From a virus, in the IMG/VR virus record IMGVR_UViG_3300045930_000277, positions 1 through 46,413 of that record: DNA of 46,413 nucleotides; one strand, given 5' to 3'. Shown here piece by piece: positions 14,907-24,357 of the stretch (positions are counted from its first letter, which is position 1; the number at the start of each line of letters is the position of its first letter). The notes beneath the pieces were generated by a model. It made no database searches. It saw only the letters and a list, made by a program, of their open reading frames with translations, and had not been told where the DNA came from. The position numbers and the translations under genes are program-made.

Positions 14907-17900
14907 CTATACGGCCTGGATCGCACCAGGGTTCTCCATGGTGGCCTTGGCCTTGGCCTTAAATTCCTCTACGGGCATCTCCAGCATGTTGCCGAAATGA
15001 CGCGGGTCATCGTAGTGCGTGAGAAACGCTTGCTTGGCCTTCTTCGCGGAGGTGAAGCCAATAAAGCACTTCTGCTCATCGGCTACCTGGAAGTCCGGGG
15101 CTTTGCGGGTGGTCACCACATAGACATGCGGGGCGCCGGGGTGTGGCCCTACAAAGCAGTCAATCTGGGCGCCGTCCATACCCACCGTCCCCTTGATGTA
15201 GCCATAGGGGTGCTGCATCTTGTTCGCCCACGGCTTGCCGTCGTGATCGTGCCCACGTCGGATGCTCCCCTTGCGGTTCTCAATACTGAGCTGCATCCCC
15301 TGCCAGCGGCGCCGTCCGTGCAGCTTGCGGGCCTTGCTGAGGTCGATCACCAGGGCTTTAATCATGCCCTCTCCGCGTGCAGAGGCGTAGGTATCGCCGC
15401 GTAGGTGCACGGCGTCCATCAAGTGCATGCCGGTTCGGTCCAGGGCCTGATGCAGGCGCTTGCTAAACCCAAAAAAGCGCTCGCGTTTCTCCACGTCAGA
15501 GACCAGGGTCACCGCATGGGCATTGTGCAGGATGGCTTGCCGGAGCACTTCATTGAGGGCGTCCTGCTGGGCCTGCCCCTCGCCGGTGCTCTTGATGGGG
15601 ATGGCGGCATTGACACGCAGCCGCGTGTCCGTGAGCACGACATAGGTCTGGTGGGCTCCCCCGCGTAGGAGCTGCTTCCCCATGTCGGCTACCTCATGCC
15701 AGTTCTTGAGCTGCTTGCCCTGTAACATCGGTTCGGCTTCGCGGTGTTGCCGCAACGCAACCATGGGCACTTTGCCTTCGGTCTCGGTGCCGGTCGGGTA
15801 GGCGCTCTCGCCGTTGGTGTGGCCCTCCGGGTTCAGGGCGTGGTAGCCGTGCTCGCCTATGACGACATGGCCGTGCAGGGTGATACCTAAGCGCTTGCCA
15901 TAGTCGTTGACCTTGCGGGTCAGAACCTTGTCGTCTTCGCTCGGGTCCGACGCGCCAGAGGGGTGGTTGTGAATGAGCCACATACCGCTTGTGCCCTGGA
16001 CCACGGCGGCCTTGAGTACCTCCCGGATGGTCCCAGGGCTAGAGTTGAGGGTCCCCATGCTGATACATTCCAGGCTGCGGATTCTGCCGTCTGCATCGGT
16101 GTGCACGGCCATGAGTTTCTCGCGCTCGCCCTGGCGCATCTCTTCAAAGATACCGGCTACCTCCTTGGCCGTGCGCGCATACAGGCTGGTGACCGGGATG
16201 TCCTGGGTGCGGTCGAGCTTGAGGCTCAGACTGCGGTAGCTGGGGGGTGCCGGTGGGACAGCGGGCGTCTGCTCAGCGGCGGGCTCGGCGTCGAGCAAGC
16301 GGGCGTACTGCGTAAACGTGTCGCGGAGTGGTCCAGGGGGCACGTCCGGGGTGTCCATGCCCATGCCACGCATGGCGGCCATGTACTTCTTGCCCACAGA
16401 CTCCATCTCCTGCTGAGCCCGCTCAACAGCCCGGTGCAGGCTGGCACGGGTGGGCGTCGGGTGGGCGTTCTGGCGGCTGTGGATGCCCTGGACAGCGGCG
16501 CGGTAGTGCGTCCCTACGGTCCCAGGGCGGGCGCCACGGTAGAAGTTGAGCGCACCACGCCAGGGGGTGTTCGGGGCATTGGGGCCAGTAAAATAGCTCT
16601 CAAAGTCATGCAGCGGGCCTTCAACTGCCCAGACGGCATTGTATGCCTGTTCGCGCTCCTTTTTGCTTGGGCGCTTGTCGTCAGCCGGAAACGTCAGGGC
16701 TGGCTCCGGTGCTGGGGCGGGCGCCGGGGTCACGTCAGGCGGGAGCGGGGTCCCCCGCGCATAGGGGTTGTTGTGCTGGTAGCGCTGGAACGCATCCCGC
16801 TCTAGCCCAGCGGGCAGGTCGGTGTCACGCATGCCGTACTTCATGGCCATGGCTATCAGGTGCTGGCCTACGTTGGTCAGGTCCTGGGCGGCGAAGTCGA
16901 CCACGGCATGCAGACTGCGGCGCGTGGTCGTGTCGGTGAGGGTGGTCAGGCGCTCCCGGAAGCGTTCGCCCACGGCGGGCCTGGCGCCCTGGTAGAGCAA
17001 GAGAGCCGTGCGCATGGCGGAGGGTGGGGCATCCTTCCGGGTAAAGAAGCGCTCAAAGGCGCGCAGCGGTGCCTCCATGTTCCACACGGTGTCGATAGCA
17101 TCCTGGCGTTGCTCGGGGGTCGGCGTGCCCGTGTCGTTGGGAAAGCTCAGAAACGGGGACGGCTTCGGCGGCGGGCTGGGCTCCGGCTTGGCGATCTGCA
17201 CGGGTGCCCGCTCGGGGACCACGGGCGCGGGTGGCTCCGGGGTATGCTTGAGCGGTGCCGGTTGCGTGGTGCGTAGGCTGCTCACAGGTGCACCAAACAG
17301 GCCAAGCTGCTGCGCCGGTTCAGCTACCCCTCCGGGCCGGTCCGGGCGGTGGTAGGTGTGCACGTACACGGGACCCTGCTCTAGCATGCGCCAGTGGCCC
17401 TTGACGCGGGCTTTCCCCAGGGTGAAGGTGTGAGCCTTCTGGATGGGTGGGCTGTAGCGCTCATGGCGGCTCACGTCCCAGATACTGCCACCACGCTGGA
17501 AGTACAGGTATTGATGCAGGGCGAGCTTCCCTAATACCTCGGCCTGGGCTTCCATCGCATGCTGTTCGCTGCGCTCGGTCAGCTCCGGTTGTTCTACCCA
17601 GGTGCTAGGTTCGCCCTCGGCGCCAGGCACTTCTTTCATGTTGCTGTTGCGGTGGATGCGATGGCCTACCGGGTAAATGTCCAGGGTGGTCCAGCGCGGG
17701 TCTCTGGTGATCGACGCACCACGGCTTCTTTGGCCTTCAAGCATGGGCTCCACAATGCGCCAGAGGGCTTCCGGGGGGAGGTCGTGCATGGGCTGAAAGC
17801 GTCCCCGGAAGTTGAACGTGGGGCGCTTCTTCCTGTCTGCTTGCTCCAGGAGGTTATAGGCTAGCGCATACTCCTTGACTTGCGGGCGGAGTCGCAGACT

Positions 17901-20867
17901 CGGATGGTCGGCGCCCTTCTGGTACTCCTGGATCATGGTCACAATCTGGTCGATTTCCTGCGAGGTAAAGTTAAACCGTCCGCCTGGGCGCAGTGCGTAG
18001 GTCTCAGCGGGGGCAGACTCGGCACGGCGCGGGTGTTTGCTGGCCTTTTCGGGCATGGGCAGGTGTGGCGCCTCTTTCGGCGTCGGGCGCACGGGGGCTG
18101 GTACGCTCACGGGCATGGCCGTGACAGCGGGGGCTTCGGGTGAGGCGAACGCGGGTGCCTCTTGCGGGGTGAGCTGGTGCACGGTGACCAGGGTCCCACG
18201 CGGGGCGCCAAACAGGGGCATCTGACTGGACCAGGCGTGCGGGTCGTCCTGGCGCTCATGGGCTGCCACGTACACACGCTGGCCAGTCGGGATGGTGCGC
18301 CAGTGGCCCTTGACGTGGGCCTTGTTGAGCAGGAGCACCAGGCGGGGCGTGTTGCGGGCCTTGGCCATCACATCTTTATGGTTCACTTCCAGTATCCGTC
18401 CACCGTCCATCGCGCGAATGGTATAGGTGTCCGGTCCTACGTTCGTAATGGTGCCATAGCGGGGTGTACTGCTCAGTACCCCATGGGTAAACCGCACAAA
18501 CTGGCCACGCCTGAGCGGAGCACTTGGCGCGGCTGCGGGCGCGGGCTCCGGGGTGGTGTCCGGGCCTAATACGCGCTGATGGTCGACCTTGAGCGGGCTG
18601 GTCTGGACGGCGCCATGGACACGAATACTGTAGGAGCGTGGGCCTACGCTCGTAATGGTCCCCACTCTATCCTGTCCGAACGAGTTAAAGCGGACGGTGT
18701 CGCCCTTCTTGTACTTCGGCCTGGTCTGCTCTTTCAGCTCTGCCAGGGGCACAGTCTCCCCTAGTGGCATGGCGTGGCTCTTGTCGGTGGCAGAGGTGTG
18801 TCCGTTGTCATAGCGCACGGTGAACGTCTTGGGGTTGACCTTGACCACGGTCCCCTTGCCATAGATCGCGTCATGGATGCGGCTCCCTACAGTCACCTGG
18901 GAGCTGACCATCTCGCGCTGGGCCTGGCGCTGGCGCTCCCGGTCGCCTGCTATCTGGGCGCCAGCCCGGTCCCAGCCGTCCGCCTTCTGCCTGAGTGCGT
19001 GGGCGTCGCGGAGCATGCCCATACGCTTGTCCATCATGGCCCTGAGTCGCTCGCGCAAGTTGCGATGCCGGTTATAGCTGTAATGGTCGGGCTTCAGGGG
19101 CTCCGTCCAGAATTGCATATCATCGTAGGGCTTGAGCCGTGCCTCCAGGGCTGCAGCCTGTTTCTCCAGGCGCGCGGCCTGGCTCCGCCAGCGGGTGATT
19201 TTCTTGTCGAGTCCGGCCTGGCGGTGGGCGCGGAGGGCTTCGCCGGTGAGCTTCTCGCGGTGGTAGTCTTCGGCGGGCAGGTCGACCTTCCCCACGGTGA
19301 GCCCCTTGCTGCGGGCGTAGGCTTCTACCTGTTCTGCCTTGCCGGTGGGCACAATGTAGCCCTTCTCATCGGCATGCCAGCGCGCACCCAGACTCACCAG
19401 GTCACGGCGCAGCGGGTAGGTCCTGCCGGTGATCAGGCTGAAAGTCTGCTCTCCCTCGTCGCCGTCGCCCTCGGCGTCGTCGTCCTGCTCGTCTTCGGTG
19501 TCGGCGGTGTGCGCACGCTCGGTGCTGGCTACGTCGCCCTCCAGGTCCCCTAGATCGTGCTCGGCCTGGTCAAGCTGGGCAGTGGTGGTGTCGACCGGCT
19601 CCGGCGTGGGGGTGGGCTCTGGTTCCTTCGTGAGGCCAAACTGCGCATTGAGCGCTTGCGCTTCCTCGCGGGCGCTTGTGCCTTTTTGATGGTGGCGCCG
19701 CATGGCTTGCATGGCCGCCTGGCGGATTTCCTCGGGATGCTCGCCATATTGTTTTTGGATATAGGGAGCGTCCCAATTATGGATGGCATCCTCAGTGAGG
19801 GGGCGATGTTGTATTGCCGGTGGGGCTTCCTCCGGTTCCTCGTCCTCCTGGCTGCTCAGCTCGGGGTACTCGGCTAACACCTCGGGCGGGACAGGCTTCC
19901 CCTCCTTGAGGGCCTGCGCTACCTCTGCGCGGTGGTAGACCTTCTCCATGAAGTCCGGGAGCTTCATCCCGGCCTGGGCGGCGAGTGTGTCCACCATGTC
20001 GTCCGTCATATTGACCCAGGTGGTCCGTTCGCGTGTCTGCACATGCCCGGTACTGGTCAGGCGGATATGCTCGGGGGATGTGAGCGGCGTCACTCGTAGC
20101 TGCGTCACTGCCGTGATCCGCTTGCCAGCCCGGATGGCGGCCTGGATCGCCTGGACCTTCGGCGCATTCTCCGCGTGTCGAAACTCCCGGCGCGTCATCT
20201 GCCAGGGCTCCGGTGTGGTGGCTGTGGGCTCGGGCTCTGGTGCGGGCGCCGGTGGGGGTGTGGGCTCCGGCGTGGTCTTGGGCTCTCTGGGGCGTCCCCA
20301 CGCGCTGGCGGCCATGCTCCACGGGATTTTCTCCGGGCGTCCACCCTCCACATGGGCATAGAGCTGCTCTAAGCTAAAACCGTTCTTTTCAGCCAGTCCC
20401 TCAATGTATTTGAGCTTGTCGACGTTCGCGTCAAATTGGTGCTCATGCTCGGTGCGGTACTCGTACTCATAGCGGCCTGGACTGCCAAAGCGCTGCCCTA
20501 GCTTGCGTAGTCGCTCCACTTCCTCATTGAAGTAATGGATACGCTCGGCGTTGAGCTTCACGGCGTCCTTGACGTACTCCGGGATCGTCGCGGGTGTGGT
20601 CTCAGCCTGCACGGGTTCCGGTTCGGGCTCGGGCTCTGGCGTGGGTACTGGCTCCGGTTCCGGTTCGGGCTCTGGTTCTGGCTTCGGCGGTGGGGCTGGC
20701 TCCGGTGGCCGGGCAGCGGGTGCGCCGAACAGGGGAAGCTGTGAGGGGTCGTACCCTTCCTGGTCCTGGCGTTCGTGGGGTGAGACATAGACGCGCTGGC
20801 CAGTGGGCGTGGTCCGCCAGTGGCCTTTGACGTGGGCCTTGTTGAGGAGGAGTACAAACTGCAGCAT
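14907..20867 (-). CDS. giant polyvalent-type protein with RadC/JAB and pyrophosphatase-like domains
   Basis: 1986 aa. Parts in order: KAHVKGHWR motif (about 10-30) and Pro/Glu repeats; charged helical/coiled-coil region (about 540-655) with a possible DUF3560 relation; three SH3/KOW-like barrels (about 660-835, e.g. GTVVKVNPKTFTVRYDNG); second KGHWR motif (about 850); third (about 1150); two tandem related helical domains (about 1240-1365 and 1390-1515); RadC-like JAB metalloprotease/deubiquitinase fold with HNHPSG and a downstream DPSEDD near 1631-1642; and an inorganic-pyrophosphatase-like domain (about 1836-1986: MQHPYGYIKGTVGMDGAQID). RadC and InPase domains are known in polyvalent phage proteins. 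SD GGAGGAC precedes ATG 20867, immediately after the small upstream gene. Confidence 0.8.
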   Translation of the reverse strand: MLQFVLLLNKAHVKGHWRTTPTGQRVYVSPHERQDQEGYDPSQLPLFGAPAARPPEPAPPPKPEPEPEPEPEPVPTPEPEPEPEPVQAETTPATIPEYVKDAVKLNAERIHYFNEEVERLRKLGQRFGSPGRYEYEYRTEHEHQFDANVDKLKYIEGLAEKNGFSLEQLYAHVEGGRPEKIPWSMAASAWGRPREPKTTPEPTPPPAPAPEPEPTATTPEPWQMTRREFRHAENAPKVQAIQAAIRAGKRITAVTQLRVTPLTSPEHIRLTSTGHVQTRERTTWVNMTDDMVDTLAAQAGMKLPDFMEKVYHRAEVAQALKEGKPVPPEVLAEYPELSSQEDEEPEEAPPAIQHRPLTEDAIHNWDAPYIQKQYGEHPEEIRQAAMQAMRRHHQKGTSAREEAQALNAQFGLTKEPEPTPTPEPVDTTTAQLDQAEHDLGDLEGDVASTERAHTADTEDEQDDDAEGDGDEGEQTFSLITGRTYPLRRDLVSLGARWHADEKGYIVPTGKAEQVEAYARSKGLTVGKVDLPAEDYHREKLTGEALRAHRQAGLDKKITRWRSQAARLEKQAAALEARLKPYDDMQFWTEPLKPDHYSYNRHRNLRERLRAMMDKRMGMLRDAHALRQKADGWDRAGAQIAGDRERQRQAQREMVSSQVTVGSRIHDAIYGKGTVVKVNPKTFTVRYDNGHTSATDKSHAMPLGETVPLAELKEQTRPKYKKGDTVRFNSFGQDRVGTITSVGPRSYSIRVHGAVQTSPLKVDHQRVLGPDTTPEPAPAAAPSAPLRRGQFVRFTHGVLSSTPRYGTITNVGPDTYTIRAMDGGRILEVNHKDVMAKARNTPRLVLLLNKAHVKGHWRTIPTGQRVYVAAHERQDDPHAWSSQMPLFGAPRGTLVTVHQLTPQEAPAFASPEAPAVTAMPVSVPAPVRPTPKEAPHLPMPEKASKHPRRAESAPAETYALRPGGRFNFTSQEIDQIVTMIQEYQKGADHPSLRLRPQVKEYALAYNLLEQADRKKRPTFNFRGRFQPMHDLPPEALWRIVEPMLEGQRSRGASITRDPRWTTLDIYPVGHRIHRNSNMKEVPGAEGEPSTWVEQPELTERSEQHAMEAQAEVLGKLALHQYLYFQRGGSIWDVSRHERYSPPIQKAHTFTLGKARVKGHWRMLEQGPVYVHTYHRPDRPGGVAEPAQQLGLFGAPVSSLRTTQPAPLKHTPEPPAPVVPERAPVQIAKPEPSPPPKPSPFLSFPNDTGTPTPEQRQDAIDTVWNMEAPLRAFERFFTRKDAPPSAMRTALLLYQGARPAVGERFRERLTTLTDTTTRRSLHAVVDFAAQDLTNVGQHLIAMAMKYGMRDTDLPAGLERDAFQRYQHNNPYARGTPLPPDVTPAPAPAPEPALTFPADDKRPSKKEREQAYNAVWAVEGPLHDFESYFTGPNAPNTPWRGALNFYRGARPGTVGTHYRAAVQGIHSRQNAHPTPTRASLHRAVERAQQEMESVGKKYMAAMRGMGMDTPDVPPGPLRDTFTQYARLLDAEPAAEQTPAVPPAPPSYRSLSLKLDRTQDIPVTSLYARTAKEVAGIFEEMRQGEREKLMAVHTDADGRIRSLECISMGTLNSSPGTIREVLKAAVVQGTSGMWLIHNHPSGASDPSEDDKVLTRKVNDYGKRLGITLHGHVVIGEHGYHALNPEGHTNGESAYPTGTETEGKVPMVALRQHREAEPMLQGKQLKNWHEVADMGKQLLRGGAHQTYVVLTDTRLRVNAAIPIKSTGEGQAQQDALNEVLRQAILHNAHAVTLVSDVEKRERFFGFSKRLHQALDRTGMHLMDAVHLRGDTYASARGEGMIKALVIDLSKARKLHGRRRWQGMQLSIENRKGSIRRGHDHDGKPWANKMQHPYGYIKGTVGMDGAQIDCFVGPHPGAPHVYVVTTRKAPDFQVADEQKCFIGFTSAKKAKQAFLTHYDDPRHFGNMLEMPVEEFKAKAKATMENPGAIQAV

Positions 20868-21155
20868 CTAGTCCTCCATGCCTAGCTGGCGCCGGGCTTC
20901 AGGGGTCATGGTGTTGGCCGGGAGGTCCTCCTCCCTGGGCCGTAAGCTGGCGGTGCCCTGGTCGTGTATCTGGCGTGCCCACTGCTCAAACCACCAGGGC
21001 CGGAAAACGTGATAGCGTTTGCAGGCGTCCAGGATACCGATACACAGCACGGGGGCGCTGCCATCGGCCTGGGCGTCCGCGCGCGCGGCGGGGTTGGCCA
21101 GGCGCGTCAGTTCTTCCTCCAGGCGTAAGCGGGTCCAGGGGCGTTCAAGCTGCAT
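20868..21155 (-). CDS. small helical protein between polyvalent genes
   Basis: 95 aa from ATG 21155 (GAGAGG upstream), overlapping the helicase gene by 11 bp; its stop directly abuts the 1986-aa gene, so the three are translationally coupled. It contains VLCIGILDACKRYHVFRPWWFEQWARQIH, a Trp/Cys-rich amphipathic stretch at about 38-66, and an acidic C terminus. Likely an accessory of the polyvalent set (chaperone or linker), but this is only context. Confidence 0.5.
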   Translation of the reverse strand: MQLERPWTRLRLEEELTRLANPAARADAQADGSAPVLCIGILDACKRYHVFRPWWFEQWARQIHDQGTASLRPREEDLPANTMTPEARRQLGMED

Positions 21156-24105
21156 GGCGCATGCCTCTCTTCTCGCTGTCGGTGGCGCCAACGAGTGCTA
21201 AAAAGTCCTCGTAGCTCATCTCGGGATCATCGGCGGGGCTCTCCCCGTGCACAATCGCGCGCTGGGCGCCAGCCTTGCGCTTGACCAGGTTGTCCTTGTG
21301 TTGCTCCACAGAGGTGTTGGTCATAAGGCGCATCATCACCACGTCAGCCGTCTGGCCAGGCCGGTAGATGCGGCCTTCTCGTTGCTCTAAGATGTCCGGG
21401 CGCCAGGGCGTGTCCATGTGCAAGAGCATCTGCGAGTTGTGCTGCAAGTTCAACCCTTCGGCGGCGGCGTCCGACGCTATCAGGACCTTGTGCTTGCCGG
21501 TATTGATCCCGTCAACAATGTCCTGGATTTTCTCAGGCGTCATGCCACCCTTGATGGTGGCAATGTCGCCGTTCGTCAAGCCTTCCTTCTGGAGTTCCCG
21601 CTGCAGGATGTCGATCACGGGCAGGTAGTGGGAATAGATCACGCACGCCTTGGTGTGTCCGGCGCCAAAGTGGTCCTTGACCATCTGCACGGCTTCTGCC
21701 ACCTTGGGCGCTTCCCCCTTGTAGGACGGGTCGACCAGCTCCGGGGTGATGGCCACTTGCTCCATGCGCAAGATGTTGGTCAGGATGTTGGCGCGCTCCT
21801 CCCGTGTCATCTGGCCAGGGTTGTTCACACGCTTGAGGGCTTCCAGGGCGCCAGTCCGCGCGGCTTCGTAGTAGACGGACTGCGCCGGGTGCAGGTCGAG
21901 CGTCTGCCGGGCGTTGCGCCGCTCGGGCATGGGAATCTGCACGTCCGGGCTCTGCCAGGTCCTGGCCAGGATATAGGGCGCTACCACACTGCGGGTATAG
22001 GCCAGGTTCTGGTAGCCGGTTATGCGAGTGATCATGCGGCCTTGTGCATAGACGCGGTCTGTGCGGCAATGCTGGCGCAAGAATTGGGCACGGGAGCCAA
22101 AGAGGGTTGGCTGCAGCCGTTGCATGAGCTGGTAGAGGTCCTCCGGGCTGTTGGGGATCGGGGTAGCGCTGAGGTCCCAGGTATACGGCGCGCTGAAAAA
22201 CTCCTTGCTGTTCTTGGCGGTCTGGCTGCTTTTGCCCTTGAGGCGGACGGCTTCGTCATTGATCACAATGTCAAAGCCTGAGCCATGGAGCTTCTCCGGT
22301 TCGCGCTGGATAAGCCCGTAGCCTGCTACCACAAAGTCCGCCGTTTCCGCGTCGCGGTACTGCCGGGCACGCTCAGCCGGGGTGCCGTCGACCAGTACCA
22401 CCTTTTTGCCAGGGAATAACGCCTTGATGTCCCGTATCGTGCCAATTTTGCGGGCGCTGGGGACCACAAACAGGCAGCGTTTGGCCTTGCCCTCTTCCTG
22501 GAGCTTGGCGGCGGCGGTCACAGCCGTGTTGGTTTTGCCCAGCGCGGTAGCAAAGGCGAGAATGCCTGCCTTGGCGCGCATGAGCCACGCCACGCCTTGC
22601 TTCTGGTGCGGGTAGAGTTCCCCTCCGGTGAGCACAGCCGGATTAAAGCCAGCGGGCATTTGAAAATTGCTGATGTCCTGGTCATGGCTGAGGGCGTCGA
22701 GTTCGTTAGTCTTGGCCTGTGCAGCGGCCTTGAGCTGGCCCTCCCGGTCACGCCACGCCTGGGCGAACATGGCGCGCTGGTGCGGGTTGGCATTGAGCCA
22801 GTTGTCTAGCTCCTCCTGTGCCCGGTCGACAATGCGTAACTGCTTGGGGCTCAGGCGGTCGCGTGACTTCCCCAGATTGGACGGAAGGAAGGTGCCACGG
22901 GTCCAGTTGTCGAGCGTGTCCACCTGGGCGAGCTGCTCCGGGGTGAGCATCAAAATGTCCTGGGTAAAACCACGGTCTGCTTCACTGAGGAGGGCGTTGG
23001 CTTCGGCCTGGGCCTGCTCGCGGGCTACAGCGCGCTCCTGGTGTTCCTGCCAGGCGGCCATGGCCTTCTGGGTCATGTCGACGTTGGCCAGGTCGATCAC
23101 CTCCTGGAAGCGCTCCATGGGGACGCTCCAGCTTTTAGTGATCGGGTTCCAGCGGGCGCCTCTGACAGTCTTGACCAGGGCCACAAGGCGCGGGTCATAC
23201 TTAAAGTGCAGCCCGATATGGCCAGGGAAGGCGGTCACGGTCGACGCGCTCATGTCGGCTTTGTCGTAGCTCTGCCGCTCATGCTCCGGGATAAAGACGG
23301 CGTGCCCGTCAATCCAGCGCCACACACCAGGGCCGTCCTCCGGGGTGCTCGTCGTTGTGGTGGTCGCAGCCTGGCGCCGGGGCCGGTCGTCTGGGCGGTC
23401 CATCGGTGGGGGCACGGGGATGGCGTCAAAGTCAATGCCGTTGCGGGCCAGTTGCCCCTTGTACTTGCGCAGTCGTTCCCAGGCGGCGCGGCGTTCGTCG
23501 TCGGTCCAGTCGCGGTCGTTCCCAGACATGGCCAGCATTTTGCCCCACATGGCATCGGGGCCTGCAAAGCCCACCTCGTCTTTTGTGCGGGCGCCATCAC
23601 ACTGGCCAGCCAGGCTTTCAATGCAGTCCATAAGGGTGGGGTGGGGCTTGGCATCCGGGTGCACAGGCGCCACACGCTGCACGTCCTGGGTGGTCGGTGG
23701 CCGTGGCTCGGGCGCGGGCTCAGCGGCGGGCGGGGTGAGCACCAGGGCCGGGGCTGGGGGCTTCGGCACCACGGGTTCCACGCGCGGCGGGATCACGGGC
23801 CGGGGCGCGGGCTCGGGTTGTGCTTCCGGCTTCGGCGCCGGGCGGAGCAGGTCGAACAGGGACTGCTGGCGCATGGGCCGGGCAGGCTCCAGCGCGGGGC
23901 GTGGGGGCGCGGGGGTGGGGGGCTCCTCTTTGGGGGCGGGCCTGGGGTGGAAAAGCGTCAGTTGTGGCTGGGCCACTACGGAGGTGTGATAGGGCTCCAC
24001 CCACACCGTTTCCCCGCTGGGCAGGTGGCGCCGGTGGCCACGCACGTAGGCTTTGAGCAGGTCGGCGGTGCTGCGCAGTCGGTTGAGGGTGAGCACAAAA
24101 CGCAT
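21145..24105 (-). CDS. SNF2-family helicase polyvalent-type protein with HARP-like domain
   Basis: 986 aa. A short N-terminal KAYVRGHRRHLPSGETVWV motif resembles the KGHWR motifs of the 1986-aa protein. A Pro/Glu-rich linker follows (about 60-150). Residues about 288-343 (HIGLHFKYDPRLVALVKTV, GARWNPITKSWSVP) look like a HARP-type DNA-annealing domain. The SNF2 core has LYPHQKQGVAWL (Q motif), Walker A ALGKT near 521-525 (the first Gly of GxGKT is replaced), DEAV near 617-620 in place of DEXH, and QREGRIYRPGQT near 907-918. SMARCAL1-like annealing of unwound DNA is a plausible activity. SD GAGGAG before ATG 24105, within the dyad GGAGCGCTCC. Confidence 0.85.
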   Translation of the reverse strand: MRFVLTLNRLRSTADLLKAYVRGHRRHLPSGETVWVEPYHTSVVAQPQLTLFHPRPAPKEEPPTPAPPRPALEPARPMRQQSLFDLLRPAPKPEAQPEPAPRPVIPPRVEPVVPKPPAPALVLTPPAAEPAPEPRPPTTQDVQRVAPVHPDAKPHPTLMDCIESLAGQCDGARTKDEVGFAGPDAMWGKMLAMSGNDRDWTDDERRAAWERLRKYKGQLARNGIDFDAIPVPPPMDRPDDRPRRQAATTTTTSTPEDGPGVWRWIDGHAVFIPEHERQSYDKADMSASTVTAFPGHIGLHFKYDPRLVALVKTVRGARWNPITKSWSVPMERFQEVIDLANVDMTQKAMAAWQEHQERAVAREQAQAEANALLSEADRGFTQDILMLTPEQLAQVDTLDNWTRGTFLPSNLGKSRDRLSPKQLRIVDRAQEELDNWLNANPHQRAMFAQAWRDREGQLKAAAQAKTNELDALSHDQDISNFQMPAGFNPAVLTGGELYPHQKQGVAWLMRAKAGILAFATALGKTNTAVTAAAKLQEEGKAKRCLFVVPSARKIGTIRDIKALFPGKKVVLVDGTPAERARQYRDAETADFVVAGYGLIQREPEKLHGSGFDIVINDEAVRLKGKSSQTAKNSKEFFSAPYTWDLSATPIPNSPEDLYQLMQRLQPTLFGSRAQFLRQHCRTDRVYAQGRMITRITGYQNLAYTRSVVAPYILARTWQSPDVQIPMPERRNARQTLDLHPAQSVYYEAARTGALEALKRVNNPGQMTREERANILTNILRMEQVAITPELVDPSYKGEAPKVAEAVQMVKDHFGAGHTKACVIYSHYLPVIDILQRELQKEGLTNGDIATIKGGMTPEKIQDIVDGINTGKHKVLIASDAAAEGLNLQHNSQMLLHMDTPWRPDILEQREGRIYRPGQTADVVMMRLMTNTSVEQHKDNLVKRKAGAQRAIVHGESPADDPEMSYEDFLALVGATDSEKRGMRHAA

Positions 24106-24117
24106 GGGAGCGCTCCT

Positions 24118-24357
24118 CTAGGCGGGCTGGTAGTGTGGCGCAGCGGTGGGGGTGATTGTCACGCCCTGGCTGCGGAGGTCGGCCTGGATACTCTCGTCAC
24201 TCTCGCCATAGAACAGGAACAACGTACAGCCTCGGATACCCACGTCCTCCAGGGGGCTCGTGATCGGTTGCCCGGACATAAGGCGGGTCACATGAGCGCG
24301 GGTCAGTCCGAGTCCTATCAAGGTGCGCTTGTCACCTGTGGCCGTAAACGTGACCAT
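24118..24357 (-). CDS. small conserved-type phage protein
   Basis: 79 aa from ATG 24357 with GGAGGATGAGG upstream. Sequence GDKRTLIGLGLTRAHVTRLMSGQPI then PLEDVGIRGCTLFLFYGESDESIQADL suggests a small alpha/beta domain. The pattern recalls short proteins found in many phages, of unknown function. Ends 12 nt before the helicase-type gene. Confidence 0.55.
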   Translation of the reverse strand: MVTFTATGDKRTLIGLGLTRAHVTRLMSGQPITSPLEDVGIRGCTLFLFYGESDESIQADLRSQGVTITPTAAPHYQPA

